Positions 23,606 to 34,939 of a DNA stretch of 64,000 nucleotides are shown here, piece by piece. The DNA is taken from positions 22,937,650-23,001,649 of the forward strand of contig NC_079887.1 of NCBI RefSeq assembly GCF_029227915.1, read 5' to 3'. This DNA comes from Hydractinia symbiolongicarpus (taxonomy: Eukaryota > Cnidaria > Hydrozoa > Anthoathecata > Hydractiniidae). Both the position numbers and the translations under genes were made by a program. The first letter of the stretch is position 1. Every line of letters begins with the position of its first letter. The notes beneath the pieces were generated by a model. The model was not told where the DNA came from. It saw only the letters and a program-made list of their open reading frames with translations, and searched no databases.

Positions 23606-26284
23606 TTTTCCAACAAAAACATGTAATTGGAAAAAAAATTGAATGATTTCGTACAGATCTTCCTTCCACCTGTCGCGTTTTGTTTTCCTAATATAAATCT
23701 TCAGCTGACGATAGAAAGGTCAACACCAACAATAAATATTAACCCAACAAAAAAATAATAATGAAACACTCTAAAAAAAGAAAACAAATAAATAAATATA
23801 ATATAACTCCAATAATTAAATTTATTCTGTTTGATAGTTGCAGTAGGTACTAACAAGTGAAGTGACTAAAAAATTGGTTAAAAATCACGTCAAAATGGGC
23901 ACGAAAATTTTGTTTTTTCTTAATGTTGCTTTCACCTGTCAAAGTCCAACCTGGGTGGAAAGAGGGAATGGGTGGGAAGAGGGGGCATGGGCATGCTTAG
24001 TATTTAATCAAGCGCACGCTATAACTAAAGTAAGTTTCGGTTAAAGGACAAGTTAAAATTGTAAAAAATCTATTTCTTTAAAACTGTATTTAACCTATTA
24101 TAGGAAAATCGACTTATCTTCACCAAAACAGCATTTTCACTTGTCGGATTAAGTTGAAAATTTATGTACATTCAATGATGTTGAATATAATTCTAAAGTC
24201 AAAACATAAAAATGCTAAAACTTAAAAAGACATGTAATTTGGGAAAGGTGTATTGAATCATAATCGCAATTTCCGTTTTTATATCTTTTCAATCATTCTA
24301 TTAACTTGTAATACATAGGCAGGTGGAGGCAAATTTTATTTTTTCTCATCCTAGGGACTCGAAAAATGGTCTAATATTCGTCAAAGCACACTGTACTATT
24401 CAACAGACGTTCCTGGATTTTTCTTTTGTTATTTCGCGGCTTTTTTTGAAAAAAACAAAACGTTTGACACAAAATGAATAAAATATTTGAAATTCTTACC
24501 AAAATTCTGAAATCTGGGGAAACATATTGCGTGAATAATGGTTTATTTAATTGTAAAATCTAATATTTGTTTCAAAGCGAGAAATCAAAAATTAAGAAGC
24601 ATTTGACCGTGACAATAATGCCACCAAACCAGGACGTTCCTAATTCAGTTATTTAGTAATTAACATTTTCAAAAAACAAGAATTTATCAAAGTAATAATA
24701 CATTAAAGAGGACGCAAGAACAAAAAAAAAAAAAAAACAGCATCCAAACAATAAAACCCAATAAAACCTAGCATATGGTAAGTTATCTCTCCTCCTATCT
24801 TAAAAGTAAAAGTCTGTAAAAAGTGGTTAAAACTTTGTTTCGCCTTCTGTTCTAATAGGTGTTGCACTAGATTGCCAATATAAGAGCAGTAATACTCAAA
24901 GGCTTTACAGGACTTTATCGCGACTTCATATGGTTACAAAATTGCCTTCGTTTAAATATATGTAATTTGTTCCTAATTGTTAAAAAAAATCGATTTTTTT
25001 ATTAGCGACTTAATGGTAGATTTACCTACATTTAGGCTTTCCTCGGGTTTTTTGGGGAAAAAGGAGTAAAGTGAACAATTCCATTAAACTAGGTTAAAGT
25101 GAAAGTGTTTGGGCGGGTTCGTTATATAAAATGTGCAGCGTCTTTCTTGCCTTCTAAAGTCTAACTCTTCTTTTTTATACATATGTATATATATATATAG
25201 ACTTATTTTCGTGTAATTAATTTTCGCTGAAAAGCTCTTCTCCATAACTAAGATAAATATTTGCGAAACTCTCTTCTCTTTAAAATAACTTTCTAACGTT
25301 GAACAGAAGCTTTTTAATAGAGACTTACTCACAATATTTGCTTTACCAAAGGGAGGGAAAGATATTCCAGTGATGCTAAACTCCTGTACCTACTTTCTGT
25401 TTGTCCTTTTCTCTCATCAACAATTCCAGCTACAAATCTTCACCAAAAAGATCAAAAGATAATAAAAAGGCATCCAACAGAAAAAACTAGCTTGCTTTGT
25501 ATTCTAACTTTCTTCAAATCTACAATGGAAATGTTTTGGAAAGTATTCATATCCTAGGACGGGATAAACATACATTGTGTTCAATATAGTATAAAAGATC
25601 CACTGTAGTTTAGTGCTAGTAAAAACCAGGTTACTTGTTGTTGGTTTTGTTAAGTACACAAAACAAAATAAACACGTGTCACAGAATATTTACTTTAATT
25701 AAATCTCTTTACTTGTCTAATACATTACATTAAAACAACAACAAAAGTTGACTTTAGCTGCACACGATATAAAGATTCTTCCTTATAGGGAACACTTACA
25801 ACGGGAAATAACCCTAAAAAATCTTGACGTTTAAAGAATACAAGTTTGAGCCTAAAAACGGAAATTATACCTAATTGGAATATAAAATAAAACATTTTTA
25901 AAAAAATCTAGGTTTGAAATAACAGTTTCTTTTATCTAAAAGGCTGCTGAAAAATATCGGCTCACTTTTTATAAAAACACATAACGTCCATAACGATATT
26001 TCCTGTTTTAGTTGCTTTTAATTTCCGAAAGTACCTTAAATAATTTCATCTAACATTTGTGAAATAAAACACGTAACAAAAGTTTACAAAGAAAAAGTAA
26101 CGAACATATATTAAAGTAAGTATAGTTTTAACTTTTTTTGCTGTCTTTTTCCACATTCATTCTGTAAACCAGAGCGTTTCAATCTTTTCTGCATTGGACA
26201 GGTTGCATTGCAGCACATGTTACGTACATTATACCGAACTATGGGACGCCGTTACTGCTTTAAGTCATTAAACTTTATTATGAA

Positions 26285-26460
26285 ATGATACTTTCTCATT
26301 ATTTGATGATAATACACCATTACCTGAGGATATTTTGTCAGAGGATATTTTATACGCGGGTACGTTGTCATAATATGATCATATTTTACCATTATACGCG
26401 GATACTTGCGCATTACGTGATGATAATTCAACCTTATGCGTGGTTGACATTATACAGGAT
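26285..26460 (+). repeat. Subterminal ~21-bp repeats, left side of outer element
   Basis: Degenerate units of about 21 bp such as CATTATACGCGGATACTTGCG and CATTACGTGATGATAATTCAA lie just inside the left terminal repeat. The inverted counterpart is at the right end. They may be transposase binding sites (inference). Confidence 0.65.
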
Positions 26461-27149
26461 TTAGTTATGTGCTTTTTCGTTACTATATGACGGTGTAGTG
26501 TAAAGCAAAGTGACAAAGAGCGTAGTTTTACAATTATTTCTTCTGTAAGAAACACAAATATTTCAGGCGGGTTTAAACGCAACAATAAATATGGCAGAGA
26601 AAACAAAGAAACAACTGTTAAAGATAGTATTCCTAAGTTTTCTGCTGAAAGAATCACTCCTGTTATAGTTCCGAAGTTGTCCTTATTGGAATTAGCGCAA
26701 TTACGTGTCACTGACAGGAAGAATATTATGGATCTTCGAATAAAATGCAATGTTTTTTCTTCAGTATCAAATATCCAAATAGATGAAGGTTTTTCATTAA
26801 AACAGGATTCGTGTTTACATGGAGTTTCAGAAAGAACAATTTATCGACGCATGCAAGAATTTGATCTAAATGGGAGAATGTTTGATGACATAAAAGATAA
26901 TGGACTTGACGCATTTTTGGTGAAATTGACTTCGGAATATCCTAAATGCGGGCAAGGAATGTTAATGCCAATTAGCCAAATTCATACGGCGCGGTCAAGT
27001 TCGTCCAAATTCACTTGTAGGGAAAAAAATCATAATGGCGGCGATTGTTTTGGTGTGCTTGGCTAGATAAATAATAAATCGAAGAAAAATGTTGTATATT
27101 GCAATAGTATATAGTTTATTTATGATATCGATTATTAAGGTTTATAAAC

Positions 27150-28917
27150 ATGGACAATACAAAGGATGTTAGCAATTTTAGCCGTAAAGAATGTTCAGAA
27201 TGGCTAAAAAATATAGGTCAGTGTGCCACAGGAAATGTTCAAGAACTGCAGATAAAAATGAGAAAGTTTATGCAATATCCTCGTTTAGTTTAGTTTCTAG
27301 AAGACAAAGCAAATAAAAATTACAAGTTTAGTGGTAGCTTAGATCCCACAGATATTCCTCTACAGCTAAATGGTGTAAAAAGGATGAGGATCTACCACTT
27401 ATCAATGAAGATATATTTAAGAACTACTGCAAAATGAAAACATATGGTAGTTTAGGCCAGCAAGAAAAGGCTATTAGAATGCTACAGAGTAGAAAGATAG
27501 TAACTGTTAAAACTTTAGTTGATAATTCGTGTATATATGTAAAAGCAATGGTAAAAAAGTCAGATGGTACTGAAGCAAGGCCAGCAGTGCTTGTTCTTGA
27601 AAACGGGTACCCTTAAAAAGCTCATTGCAGTTGTCCAGTTGGTGCAAGTGGCTTATGCTGTCACGTTCTTGCAGTTGTTTTGTTATTTTTAAAACATTTC
27701 CAACGAGACTGGCAATCAAATTTTGGAACTGACTATGACACAACAGTTACAAAAATGGCATCGGCGGTCTAAAAAGGCTCTATTCTAATGGTTCCATTAA
27801 AGGCTATAAAAGTTAAAATGGAAAAGTTGTTCTTAATGCTGCAGATCCAAGTAAATCTTATTTTAAAAGAGATGTCACTTCAATTACGATAACTTTAAAG
27901 GAAAAACTCAAAAATAAAAAACCTGTAGTACAGCATGTCTACTAAGTGTTAATGAAAACTGATTTGGGAAAAACTACCTTACTTGGCCAACAACTCCAAT
28001 ACAAATACACATTAAAACTAGCCAATGCTTTAGCTGATCATGACTATTGTGGTGTAGCTTTATACAACGAAAATATTATAAGACATGACATTAACAAAGA
28101 GCAAAGAATAGTAGAATATATCCACAAACCAGTTTCTAAAACAAACACTACCAACATAATAAACGAAATAGTTAATCAAAATAAAGTAGCTGTCCAAATT
28201 GAAAAATCGTTTACAGTGTATACTCATAAAACAGACGAAATTAAAAATTTACATGCTGATATCAATAAAAAAATGAACCCAAGTAATATGGAAGTAATAG
28301 TAGACATCAGTTTTTTAGAAGCTCCAAAGCCACGTGGTACAAATTATTTTATTATTTCTCAGAACACCACTGAGTGGCAATCTGCTAGATATATGAAAAT
28401 TACTGGTAGTAGACTACTAGCCCTTCTTGGTATTTATGGGCGAAAAAAGTTTCAAGAAATGTGGGATGTTGTGAAATTGGGTAAACCTGAAAAGGATATA
28501 TCTTTCATACCAAATATAGCCCGTGGTCAAAAATTTGAGAATGATGCTATCAAAAATTTTCAGTTAACGTCAAAACCAACTGCACAAAAATGTGGATTTT
28601 TTACAGATCTAACTGACAACCATTATGGTGCAAGCCCTGATGCACTTGGCCCTGCAGGAATTTTATTAGAAGTCAAGACAAGAGGACAAAAAAATGATGG
28701 ACCACTGGAATCACTTAATGGCTTTTCACAATACTTTGTGCAGTGCCAGTTGCAAATGCAGTGTACTGATGCAAAATTCTGTATCTTACAATCCTATCAC
28801 CCAGAGACTGTGAACAGTAATTTCTTTATGATAAAACGAGACTACATCCTTATGCAAGCACTTAAAGATGTCACAAATTCAATTTTAAATAATGAAAATT
28901 TTCTTAAATACCAATAA
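27150..28917 (+). pseudogene. SWIM zinc-finger / YqaJ-type nuclease of the inner transposon
   Basis: Begins MDNTKDVSNFSRKECSEWL, a SAP-like start. A SWIM finger CSCPVGASGLCCH lies at 27626-27664, in frame with the preceding open stretch apart from a GAA-to-TAA-type stop at 27614. The final 320 codons (27952-28917) are open and contain the YqaJ (PD-(D/E)xK exonuclease) signature: RGQKFENDAI, GASPDAL, LLEVKTR and QCQLQMQ, with Asp, Glu-x-Lys and Gln of the active site present. Several frameshifts lie between 27300 and 27940. The protein is the accessory nuclease of this transposon class. Its exact role is not established as far as I know. Confidence 0.85.
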
Positions 28918-28920
28918 AAA

Positions 28921-29826
28921 TACCAATAGAAATACCAATTAATGCTTTTCCAGTTTGTGTATTTTTATAGTTGGAAAACATCAAAGAATTTAACTCATAA
29001 TTTAAGGCACGTTAAAATTTAAATTCAGTGGCATCAGTGACTAAATCTGTTAAACCATGGCCAGTTTCAATAAAACTTTTAGGCATTTTCTTCACTAAAA
29101 ACCAGAAGGTGGTTTTAAGTCAATTTCATTGAAAATACCAGCAACAAAAATTACCCAACCAATAAATATCCGTTGCATGGTGCTTTTAGATATATCCATA
29201 AAAAATGCCATTAAACCTTGATGAACACCATGACGGCAAATAGTCAGAACAGCTAGTAATTCTGTTGCTTTATCTAGTGATCTATTGAGTGATGGTGCGT
29301 GGAAACAGTCAGGATATGAGATCAGGTGAAAGTAAGGCATAAGACAGTCTAATAGCATGTTAAATTGGGGCAATGTTAAACCACATAAATATTGAAAATT
29401 TGACGTATTTTTAATGTTAGAAAAACTGTTTTGAAGTAATAGACATATTATCAGAACGTATTTTTCTGTTATTATTTACCAATAGCTTGTTTTGAAATTT
29501 CATAGTTGCAAGTTCCTTATTTAACCTGGCGATTTTTTTACCAAGCTATTAGCATTCTCATATTTCTGTTCAAGCTTTTGAAAATTTCTTTCTGAAACGA
29601 CAACATCTGGCAAGTCTGTCACTGATAATCTCTCATTGGAGCTCCAGTGTTCACAGCAAATATACCCATTTTTCCAGTTAATACCATCTGTTTTTAAAAT
29701 CTTCCGATATTGCGATTTTAAAGATTTTAATCTTGGTAAACGATAAAATTTCAAAGGTTTCCCATCAATACCCAAAGTTGTGTGGTTGTTGAAACACAAG
29801 GCTGATGCAGAAGACCACTTAACCAT
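28921..29826 (-). pseudogene. THAP-type transposase of the inner transposon, truncated
   Basis: Reading on the minus strand, residues 1-90 from 29826 resemble a THAP domain: FYRLPRLK, then INWKNGYICCEHW with Cys-x2-His. The first zinc Cys is lost (only LCFNN remains). A short coiled-coil-like stretch follows, then the HTH_Tnp_4 block (LTICRHGVHQGLMAFFMDIS..STMQRIF) at 29095-29373. The start of the DDE_Tnp_4 core (MPKSFIETGHGLTDLVTDATEF) follows after a frameshift. The sequence stops near 28921 directly beside the YqaJ stop, so most of the catalytic domain is deleted. It binds and cuts transposon ends in intact relatives (family knowledge). Confidence 0.8.
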
Positions 29827-30951
29827 TTTTGTTGTAGTTTTTAGTAGCTAACGTTTGTAATGACACCTTCCAGTATATTCGGAAAGGTTTTCACCAAGTG
29901 TTAAACTATACGATTATGCAGCTAAATGTTTATAATAACGTTATAACATAATATAAAGCTGGAAGTTTTGTGTTTAATTCCATTTGCTTCACTTTAGAAG
30001 TCCAACAAACCCCCCATTATGGATTTTTTCCCCATAAGCAAAACATTAGCGCTCATTCCTCCGGCCTATGAATTTGGCTAATGCTTAGACAACAAGGTGT
30101 TCTAATTCAACGATTCCGAATGCGTGATAGCTGGGTTGATGCTGACAGTGTTAAGGAAAAAAGGGAAAGGGAGATTAGCTCGGAGGACGTACAATGTGCA
30201 AGGCTCTAATCACTCATGGCACCTCGACACCAACCACAAATTGGTTCGTTGGTACTTTATTGTTATTGGTGCCATTAACGGATATAGTAGATTACCAGTA
30301 GTACTGGACACTGCACAACCAGTAATGAGGCCACCACGGTTTTGAACAGTTTTTTGAAAAGATCAGAAGGGTATGGACTGCTCTGCGTGTGCGTTGTGAT
30401 AAAGGGATGGAAAATATTCTCGTGGCTGATTTCATGATTGAAAAACAGGAAGACAATAGAGGAAGCATAATAACAGAAAAAGAACGCACAATCAAAGAAT
30501 TGAACGTCTTTGGAGGGATGTATTCACGGGCGTCTAAAGTTATTTTTATGACCTATTTTACCACATGGAGGAGAAAGATATACTTGATCCACTGAACGAA
30601 ATCCATCTTGGCTGTTTGCATCATGTGTACCTACCGAAAATTATTGAAAAACTGCAGTTTTGGAGCAATGCTTGGATGGCACACCGGCTTCGAACAACTA
30701 AAAGTTCTCTCTTGATTTTATGGGTGGCAGGACAAATGAGCAACCCTGTTGGAATCGAATTTACGCCTGAAGAATTGCTATGTTATGGTGTCGAAGGATT
30801 TGGCGACGACGACTTAGAAGAAAACTATAGGCCGATTTTCTCTGCACCAGAAGTCCTTTTTACTGAGGCATTGATCTATATAATGCCACAATTGACCCAT
30901 CCGTGGTTGATAGCTCGGGAATCAATGCGTCCACGAAGCTTTTAAAAATAG

Positions 30952-31478
30952 TTAATAACTGACCAAATATCTGGCTGAAGCCCAAAACACTAAAAATTTG
31001 AAGCTGCAGCTCTTATCCTGAAAATACGATAAATGTTCCTTTTGTTTTTGTAAATAGTTTATATTAAACCAGAAATATGTATTACAAAATGCAAAGTCAT
31101 ACCAGTTAAACAATTTAACAACAACGTCTTTTGACAATAAATGAATCAAGGAGGGTGTTGGTAGCCTCAATTCATTTACACAAGTTGATGCAGTAGGAGT
31201 AAATCCTTCGACTACTTCCACAAAGTCGATGTGTGGCTTCCTCTCAAATCCAAGGACTGGCTCGTTATCAATGCCAGTAATAAACGAACAATTTTTTTCC
31301 AAACACATATTTTCTCTTCTACCACCTGTAAAGAAAAAATTTGACTATAAAAAAAGCCACTGGTAAGTTTTTCAAATACATCAGCCTCACAATCATCCAA
31401 AATTAACTGGATTCTTCGTAGAAGAGCCAGCTTTTTGTAAGACAACTTTTTCATCACTCGACGGAACTCTGCAGCCAT
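30952..31478 (-). pseudogene. HECT-like C-terminal fragment carried by the outer element
   Basis: Two overlapping frames: 31212-31478 (MAAEFRRVMKKLSYKKLALL...) and 30952-31308 with GFERKPHIDFVEVVEG then PTASTCVNELRLP. The LPxASTC..LxLP pattern is that of the HECT ubiquitin-ligase C-lobe around its catalytic cysteine. HECT-like proteins are often seen near integrase genes of this sort in animal genomes (general knowledge). A frameshift near 31240 and a decayed 3' end show it is not intact. It is convergent with the integrase gene. Assignment to HECT is by motif only. Confidence 0.45.
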
Positions 31479-31619
31479 ACTTTGATACTAGGCAAAAAAA
31501 TTATTGGTCAATGTTCTTCCTGTCACTCTTAATGAAGATGTGCTCCTAGTGCTACTTTTCTTCTTTTTAATTTTCCTATGATATGATTTCGTGTTTTCAC
31601 AACATGACACCATTCATGA

Positions 31620-31960
31620 TCTCCTTTTTGCACTCCCCCATCATAAAATAGTGAGAAGTAATATAATGAAGAATAGACGTCATGTCATGAAAAAGCGACC
31701 TTGCATAATGAAGTTTGGACTTTATTTAATATATAAACACATAATGGTAATGTGACTTCATATAATGATGCAAAGACCGCGCGTAATAGTAAAATGGCAG
31801 CATATAATAGTAAAACAGCCGTATATATCAATGAAATGACATGATGGTGAAATGACATCATACAATGCTAAGATGACCTCACACAGTGTCAAAATGACAA
31901 CATATAATGATAAGTCGACCTCATATAATGACAATTCGACCTCATATAGCCGCACATTCA
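31620..31960 (-). repeat. Subterminal ~21-bp repeats, right side of outer element
   Basis: Units such as TGACATCATACAATGCTAAGA, TGACCTCACACAGTGTCAAAA and CGACCTCATATAATGACAATT follow each other at 21-bp spacing next to the right terminal repeat. A minus-strand open frame with a 7-residue repeat (LSLYEVD-like) is an artefact of the 21-bp period. Confidence 0.8.
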
Positions 31961-32014
31961 CAAACCGTAATAAAGTTTGATGACTTAAAGCAGTAACGAC
32001 GTTCCATACCGAAC

Positions 32015-33660
32015 GCTAAAGCTCCGTTCAAACTAGGCGACTAATTGTCGTTCATCATGCTGAGTGTAGCATGAAAATTAGCTGAAACGCCGTTATTACG
32101 CACCTCTTAAACGCTTGTTGACGATAATTTTATAGTCGGTGTTTACGCTGCGATTGAAGAACGCTGAGATATTTTTGCAATTTTTCTTTATACGTTTGCA
32201 TTACTTTAAGCACAATGTAGGGACAAAAAAGAGGTTTTGACGCCAAGATGATTTTAGAGTCAACGTCTGCCGGTATTTTATAGATCAGCATCTGACTGTG
32301 GCGTTTAGCATAAAGATATTAAACGCCAGTTAGACGCCCACCCGCAAATATGCAAATAGGTTAAAGATGATTGATACGAGTCAGAAACTTTGCATATGGT
32401 GGATTTTCGTAATCCTGTCTTCAAGTAATGAAACGTTATAGAATAAATTTTTCTTGTTTTGGGGTCAAATTCTGTTGGAAACTTATAAATTCGAAAACGG
32501 AATCTGATCGGAACAGATTTTTCCGCTTTCATGCCGTTTTTCGTTTTTAAACATTTCAGGTATTTTTAGAAAATGATATTAGGCATGACTAGAGATTATA
32601 AACGAAAGTTATCAGTTATTTAGAGTAGCATACAACTACCACGGCAAATCAAAATAACCCGCGACAAAAAAATAGAAACCCAATAAAATGTTAGCTTTTT
32701 GCTCTCTCTTTTGCATATTTTCACATTGGAAAATGTTTTGCCCCAATTATGGCAATCTATGTGCAAAAAAGTAGAACCTTTGCCAGAAATGTGGAAAACG
32801 TAAGAAGTTCATTATAAACATTAGCCAGTTATACCTCAGCTATAGTAGCTAAACCATAACTAAACGTTTGTTATACCAGCTAGCAAGGCTTTTCGGGTTA
32901 TGCTATAACTGGCTGCACTTTTCCACAAGCAAATGCATGTACTAGCTATCAATATAGCTATAGCCAGCTAATGCTTTATTAGGACAATGTCAAATGTGTC
33001 TTATAGCTTGCTAGCTCCTAATAATATTGTTTAGATCTGAGAAGCCAACCAGCAGAATTCTCATATAAGTATAGGAGTTGTGTGTGTGGTAATAGCTAGC
33101 TAGATAGCTTTATAATTTTTGTATGCATAGCTAGCTTTATTTTGACTCTTATAATACTGTTTCAGAAATGAAATGTATAGCTAATTCTAAAAAAAATAGA
33201 AGAAGTAGCTAAATAATAGCTATTATAGCTACAGATTATTTAAAAAAGATAATAAGATTGCATAAAAGACACACCTATACAATCTTTTGCAAGATTTAAA
33301 TCTAAAAAGGGTCACCAATGGAAATTGAGAGTTTGTGGCTCTAAAAAGGGGAAAGGGAGAATGCTATACAAGACGATGTAAACATAGGACTTATTGAATG
33401 GAGAGACTCTAAATGTACTCTAAAAGTTAAAAGAGACAAGCGATTGATTTTTAGAACTTTGAATAAAGATCATGCATTATTCATTCGGCTGAACAAAAAG
33501 TCAAGACATATGAGAGTGAAGAATTAATTGTAACTAGATCGTCTAAAAAGCTTTCCCTTAAAAGATATAAAGAAGAATGGATTATAAAAGAATAACATTG
33601 TATCTTTGCACATTTGATGATCTCAATTTAAAAAATCAAGCTTGATGAAAGTGATTTACT
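32015..33660. other. Intergenic DNA, AGCT-rich in its middle
   Basis: From about 32810 to 33240 the motif TAGCTAGC or CTAGCTA recurs many times within AT-rich sequence. The rest holds no recognised gene. A partly readable frame around 33365-33530 (WRDSKCTLKVKRDKRLIFR) may be retroelement gag debris. Confidence 0.45.
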
Positions 33661-33810
33661 ATGCCTGCCTTAGAGGTAGAAAATTGGTTTATGAGTGGTC
33701 AAGATTTTAACTTTGATCCTCAAGACTTAAATGACAGTCAATGCTTATTGGACACAAAATGTCCGGATTTCAAGGATCAAATGAAAAATGTCTGGGAAGC
33801 TATATCATAA
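33661..33810 (+). CDS. Short open frame of unknown nature (49 residues)
   Basis: ATG to TAA, MPALEVENWFMSGQDFNFDP then an acidic tail ending VWEAIS. Composition is protein-like but no family is recognised. It sits just upstream of DIRS-like gag debris and may be part of that element's first gene. Confidence 0.25.
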   Translation: MPALEVENWFMSGQDFNFDPQDLNDSQCLLDTKCPDFKDQMKNVWEAIS

Positions 33811-34429
33811 ACTTTAGTACTGAGAAGTATTTTACATCAACAACACACGTGTGCATTGATTTTAAAGAAAATTTTTGTCGCACTTTCGCATAGTATGCTT
33901 TAAACTGAAGTCACGCTGTTTTTAATAAGTTAAAGCTTCAGAGTGGTTTAATGTGGATGTCATTAACACTGTGAGTTTTTTTATAATTTTATTTCATAAA
34001 ATTCTTGCCGATCTAATACTGGAATAACTTGACCTCAACTCGTTGAACACGAGCCTAACCTCAAAAGTCTTTCTATCTTGTTCGTGAAGAAGAACAGTCA
34101 GAACTCTTATCGGCTGAAGAATCTATCGTCATCTTAAACATCACCTTCAAAATCATGTCCGACGAAGCAACAAGTTCGAACGAAACAAAAGGTTCAGTAT
34201 TTTTCTTACCCCTGTCACATCTCTCCCAGAAGAAGAACCGGAGGATAAAGTTAAACCTGAGAATGTAGATGAAAAGCCTAAAGATATCCTCGTGCAAAAC
34301 GTCGATTAATCGAAGAAAAAAAAGTTAAAAAAATCTAAAAGCAAGAGAAATCGATCACCATTTCCTTCCTCTGACATCACTATTTCCTTCCTTCTTCGCC
34401 TGACTCCAAGAGTTCAGGTAAAGAAAGTG

Positions 34430-34935
34430 ACAATTATAAGGAACCAAAAATCCCCGTCAACCAAAAGTCCCCGTCAAAGATCTGGTGGACTTGGCAGAAA
34501 CTTGTGTGCTGTTGCTAGGTCAAGCCAGTAATGGACTAACGTATTTTAGAAGGTCTAATGCTATTCAATATCTCATGAAAGATACTAAAGAAGTTAAGGC
34601 ACTTTTACGTGAAAAATCCGAGCGTTTATAGAAGCATGATGACCAGTTATTTAGGAAAAAAATTCGGTCATATATAATCTAGACCGAAAAATCGAAGTAA
34701 ACTCTGGATGTCCTCGACTCAAAGTTTAATCACAACATCAAGACTCTCCCCAAGGTTCATCAGGGAGGGGGCGTTACTTCTTCCACAGTTTTAAACGTGG
34801 AGGAGGACACCAGCATCGGCCAAATAAAAATAGCAGACAAAGGCATAGAGACAACAAAACAGCTGCGTCATCTTTCTTAACCACCCCAGGTAAAAACACT
34901 TCAAGTCACCTGGTGTGGATAATATTCCACCTGAA
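34430..34935 (+). pseudogene. DIRS-like ORF1 (gag) remnant
   Basis: The frames read VKDLVDLAETCVLLLGQASN then YFRRSNAIQYLMKD..KEVKALL, followed by FRKKIRSYI..TEKSK..TLDVLDSKF and, after a shift, a basic tail (FKRGGGHQHRPNKNSRQRHR). This order, an LLGQAS helix with RR then a basic Gly/Arg-rich tail, resembles ORF1 of DIRS-type retroelements. Multiple stops are present. The assignment is from pattern memory, and another retroelement gag is possible. Confidence 0.4.
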
Positions 34936-34939
34936 GAAT

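Larger units (their letters stand above)
19321..26233. other. Large gene-poor interval
   Basis: About 6.9 kb, strongly AT-rich, with many poly-A and poly-T tracts. Open frames (for example 19936-20307 and 25084-25332) lack recognisable domains. Repeats inside are listed separately. I see no RNA gene. An exon of a large gene could be hidden here. Confidence 0.5.
26973..30080. mobile_element. ISL2EU-like DNA transposon nested in the integrase gene
   Basis: The ends TAGCCAAATTCATA (26973) and TATGAATTTGGCTA (ending 30080) are exact inverted repeats. Weaker inverted similarity continues inward through GGGAAAAAAATCATAATGG. The dinucleotide AT flanks both sides (26971-26972, 30081-30082). The gene pair inside, SWIM/YqaJ protein (+) and THAP-HTH-DDE transposase (-), together with an AT duplication, matches what I recall of the ISL2EU superfamily. 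The transposase is cut off next to the YqaJ stop, so an internal deletion has occurred and the copy is non-autonomous. Confidence 0.85.
26600..30945 (+). pseudogene. Integrase-type (rve) transposase gene, split by an inner transposon
   Basis: The 5' part (to 26970) encodes HGVSERTIYRRMQEFDLNGR, a helix-turn-helix-like start of these integrases. The 3' part resumes at 30083 after the inner element. Removing 26973-30080 and one AT rejoins the frame exactly (GMLMPM..LRQQGVLIQRFR). The catalytic core is then visible: WHLDTNHKLVRW (first Asp), RCDKGMEN (second Asp), and a degenerate ERTIKEL where NQRIERLW would carry the Glu. LDPLNEIHLGCLHHVYLPKI and FTPEELLCYGVEG are the usual downstream blocks. 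Frameshifts near 30165, 30335 and 30560 show it is dead. It would have catalysed insertion of the outer element (family knowledge). Confidence 0.85.
26240..32008. mobile_element. IS3EU-like DNA transposon (outer element)
   Basis: The left end TATGGGACGCCGTTACTGCT and the right end (reverse complement TATGGAACGTCGTTACTGCT) are terminal inverted repeats that continue through about 45 bp. The 6-bp direct duplication CCGAAC flanks the element at 26234-26239 and 32009-32014. Genes inside are an integrase-type transposase (+) and a HECT-like protein (-), the former interrupted by a second transposon. A 6-bp duplication with an rve-type transposase is what I recall for the IS3EU superfamily. That assignment rests on memory of the classification. 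The alternative of an AT or TA duplication cannot be wholly excluded, because the ends are short palindromes. Confidence 0.75.

Noticed and set aside
26379-26750. 123-residue minus-strand frame at the left of the outer transposon
   Set aside because: Overlaps the subterminal repeats and the integrase start in antisense. No domain seen.
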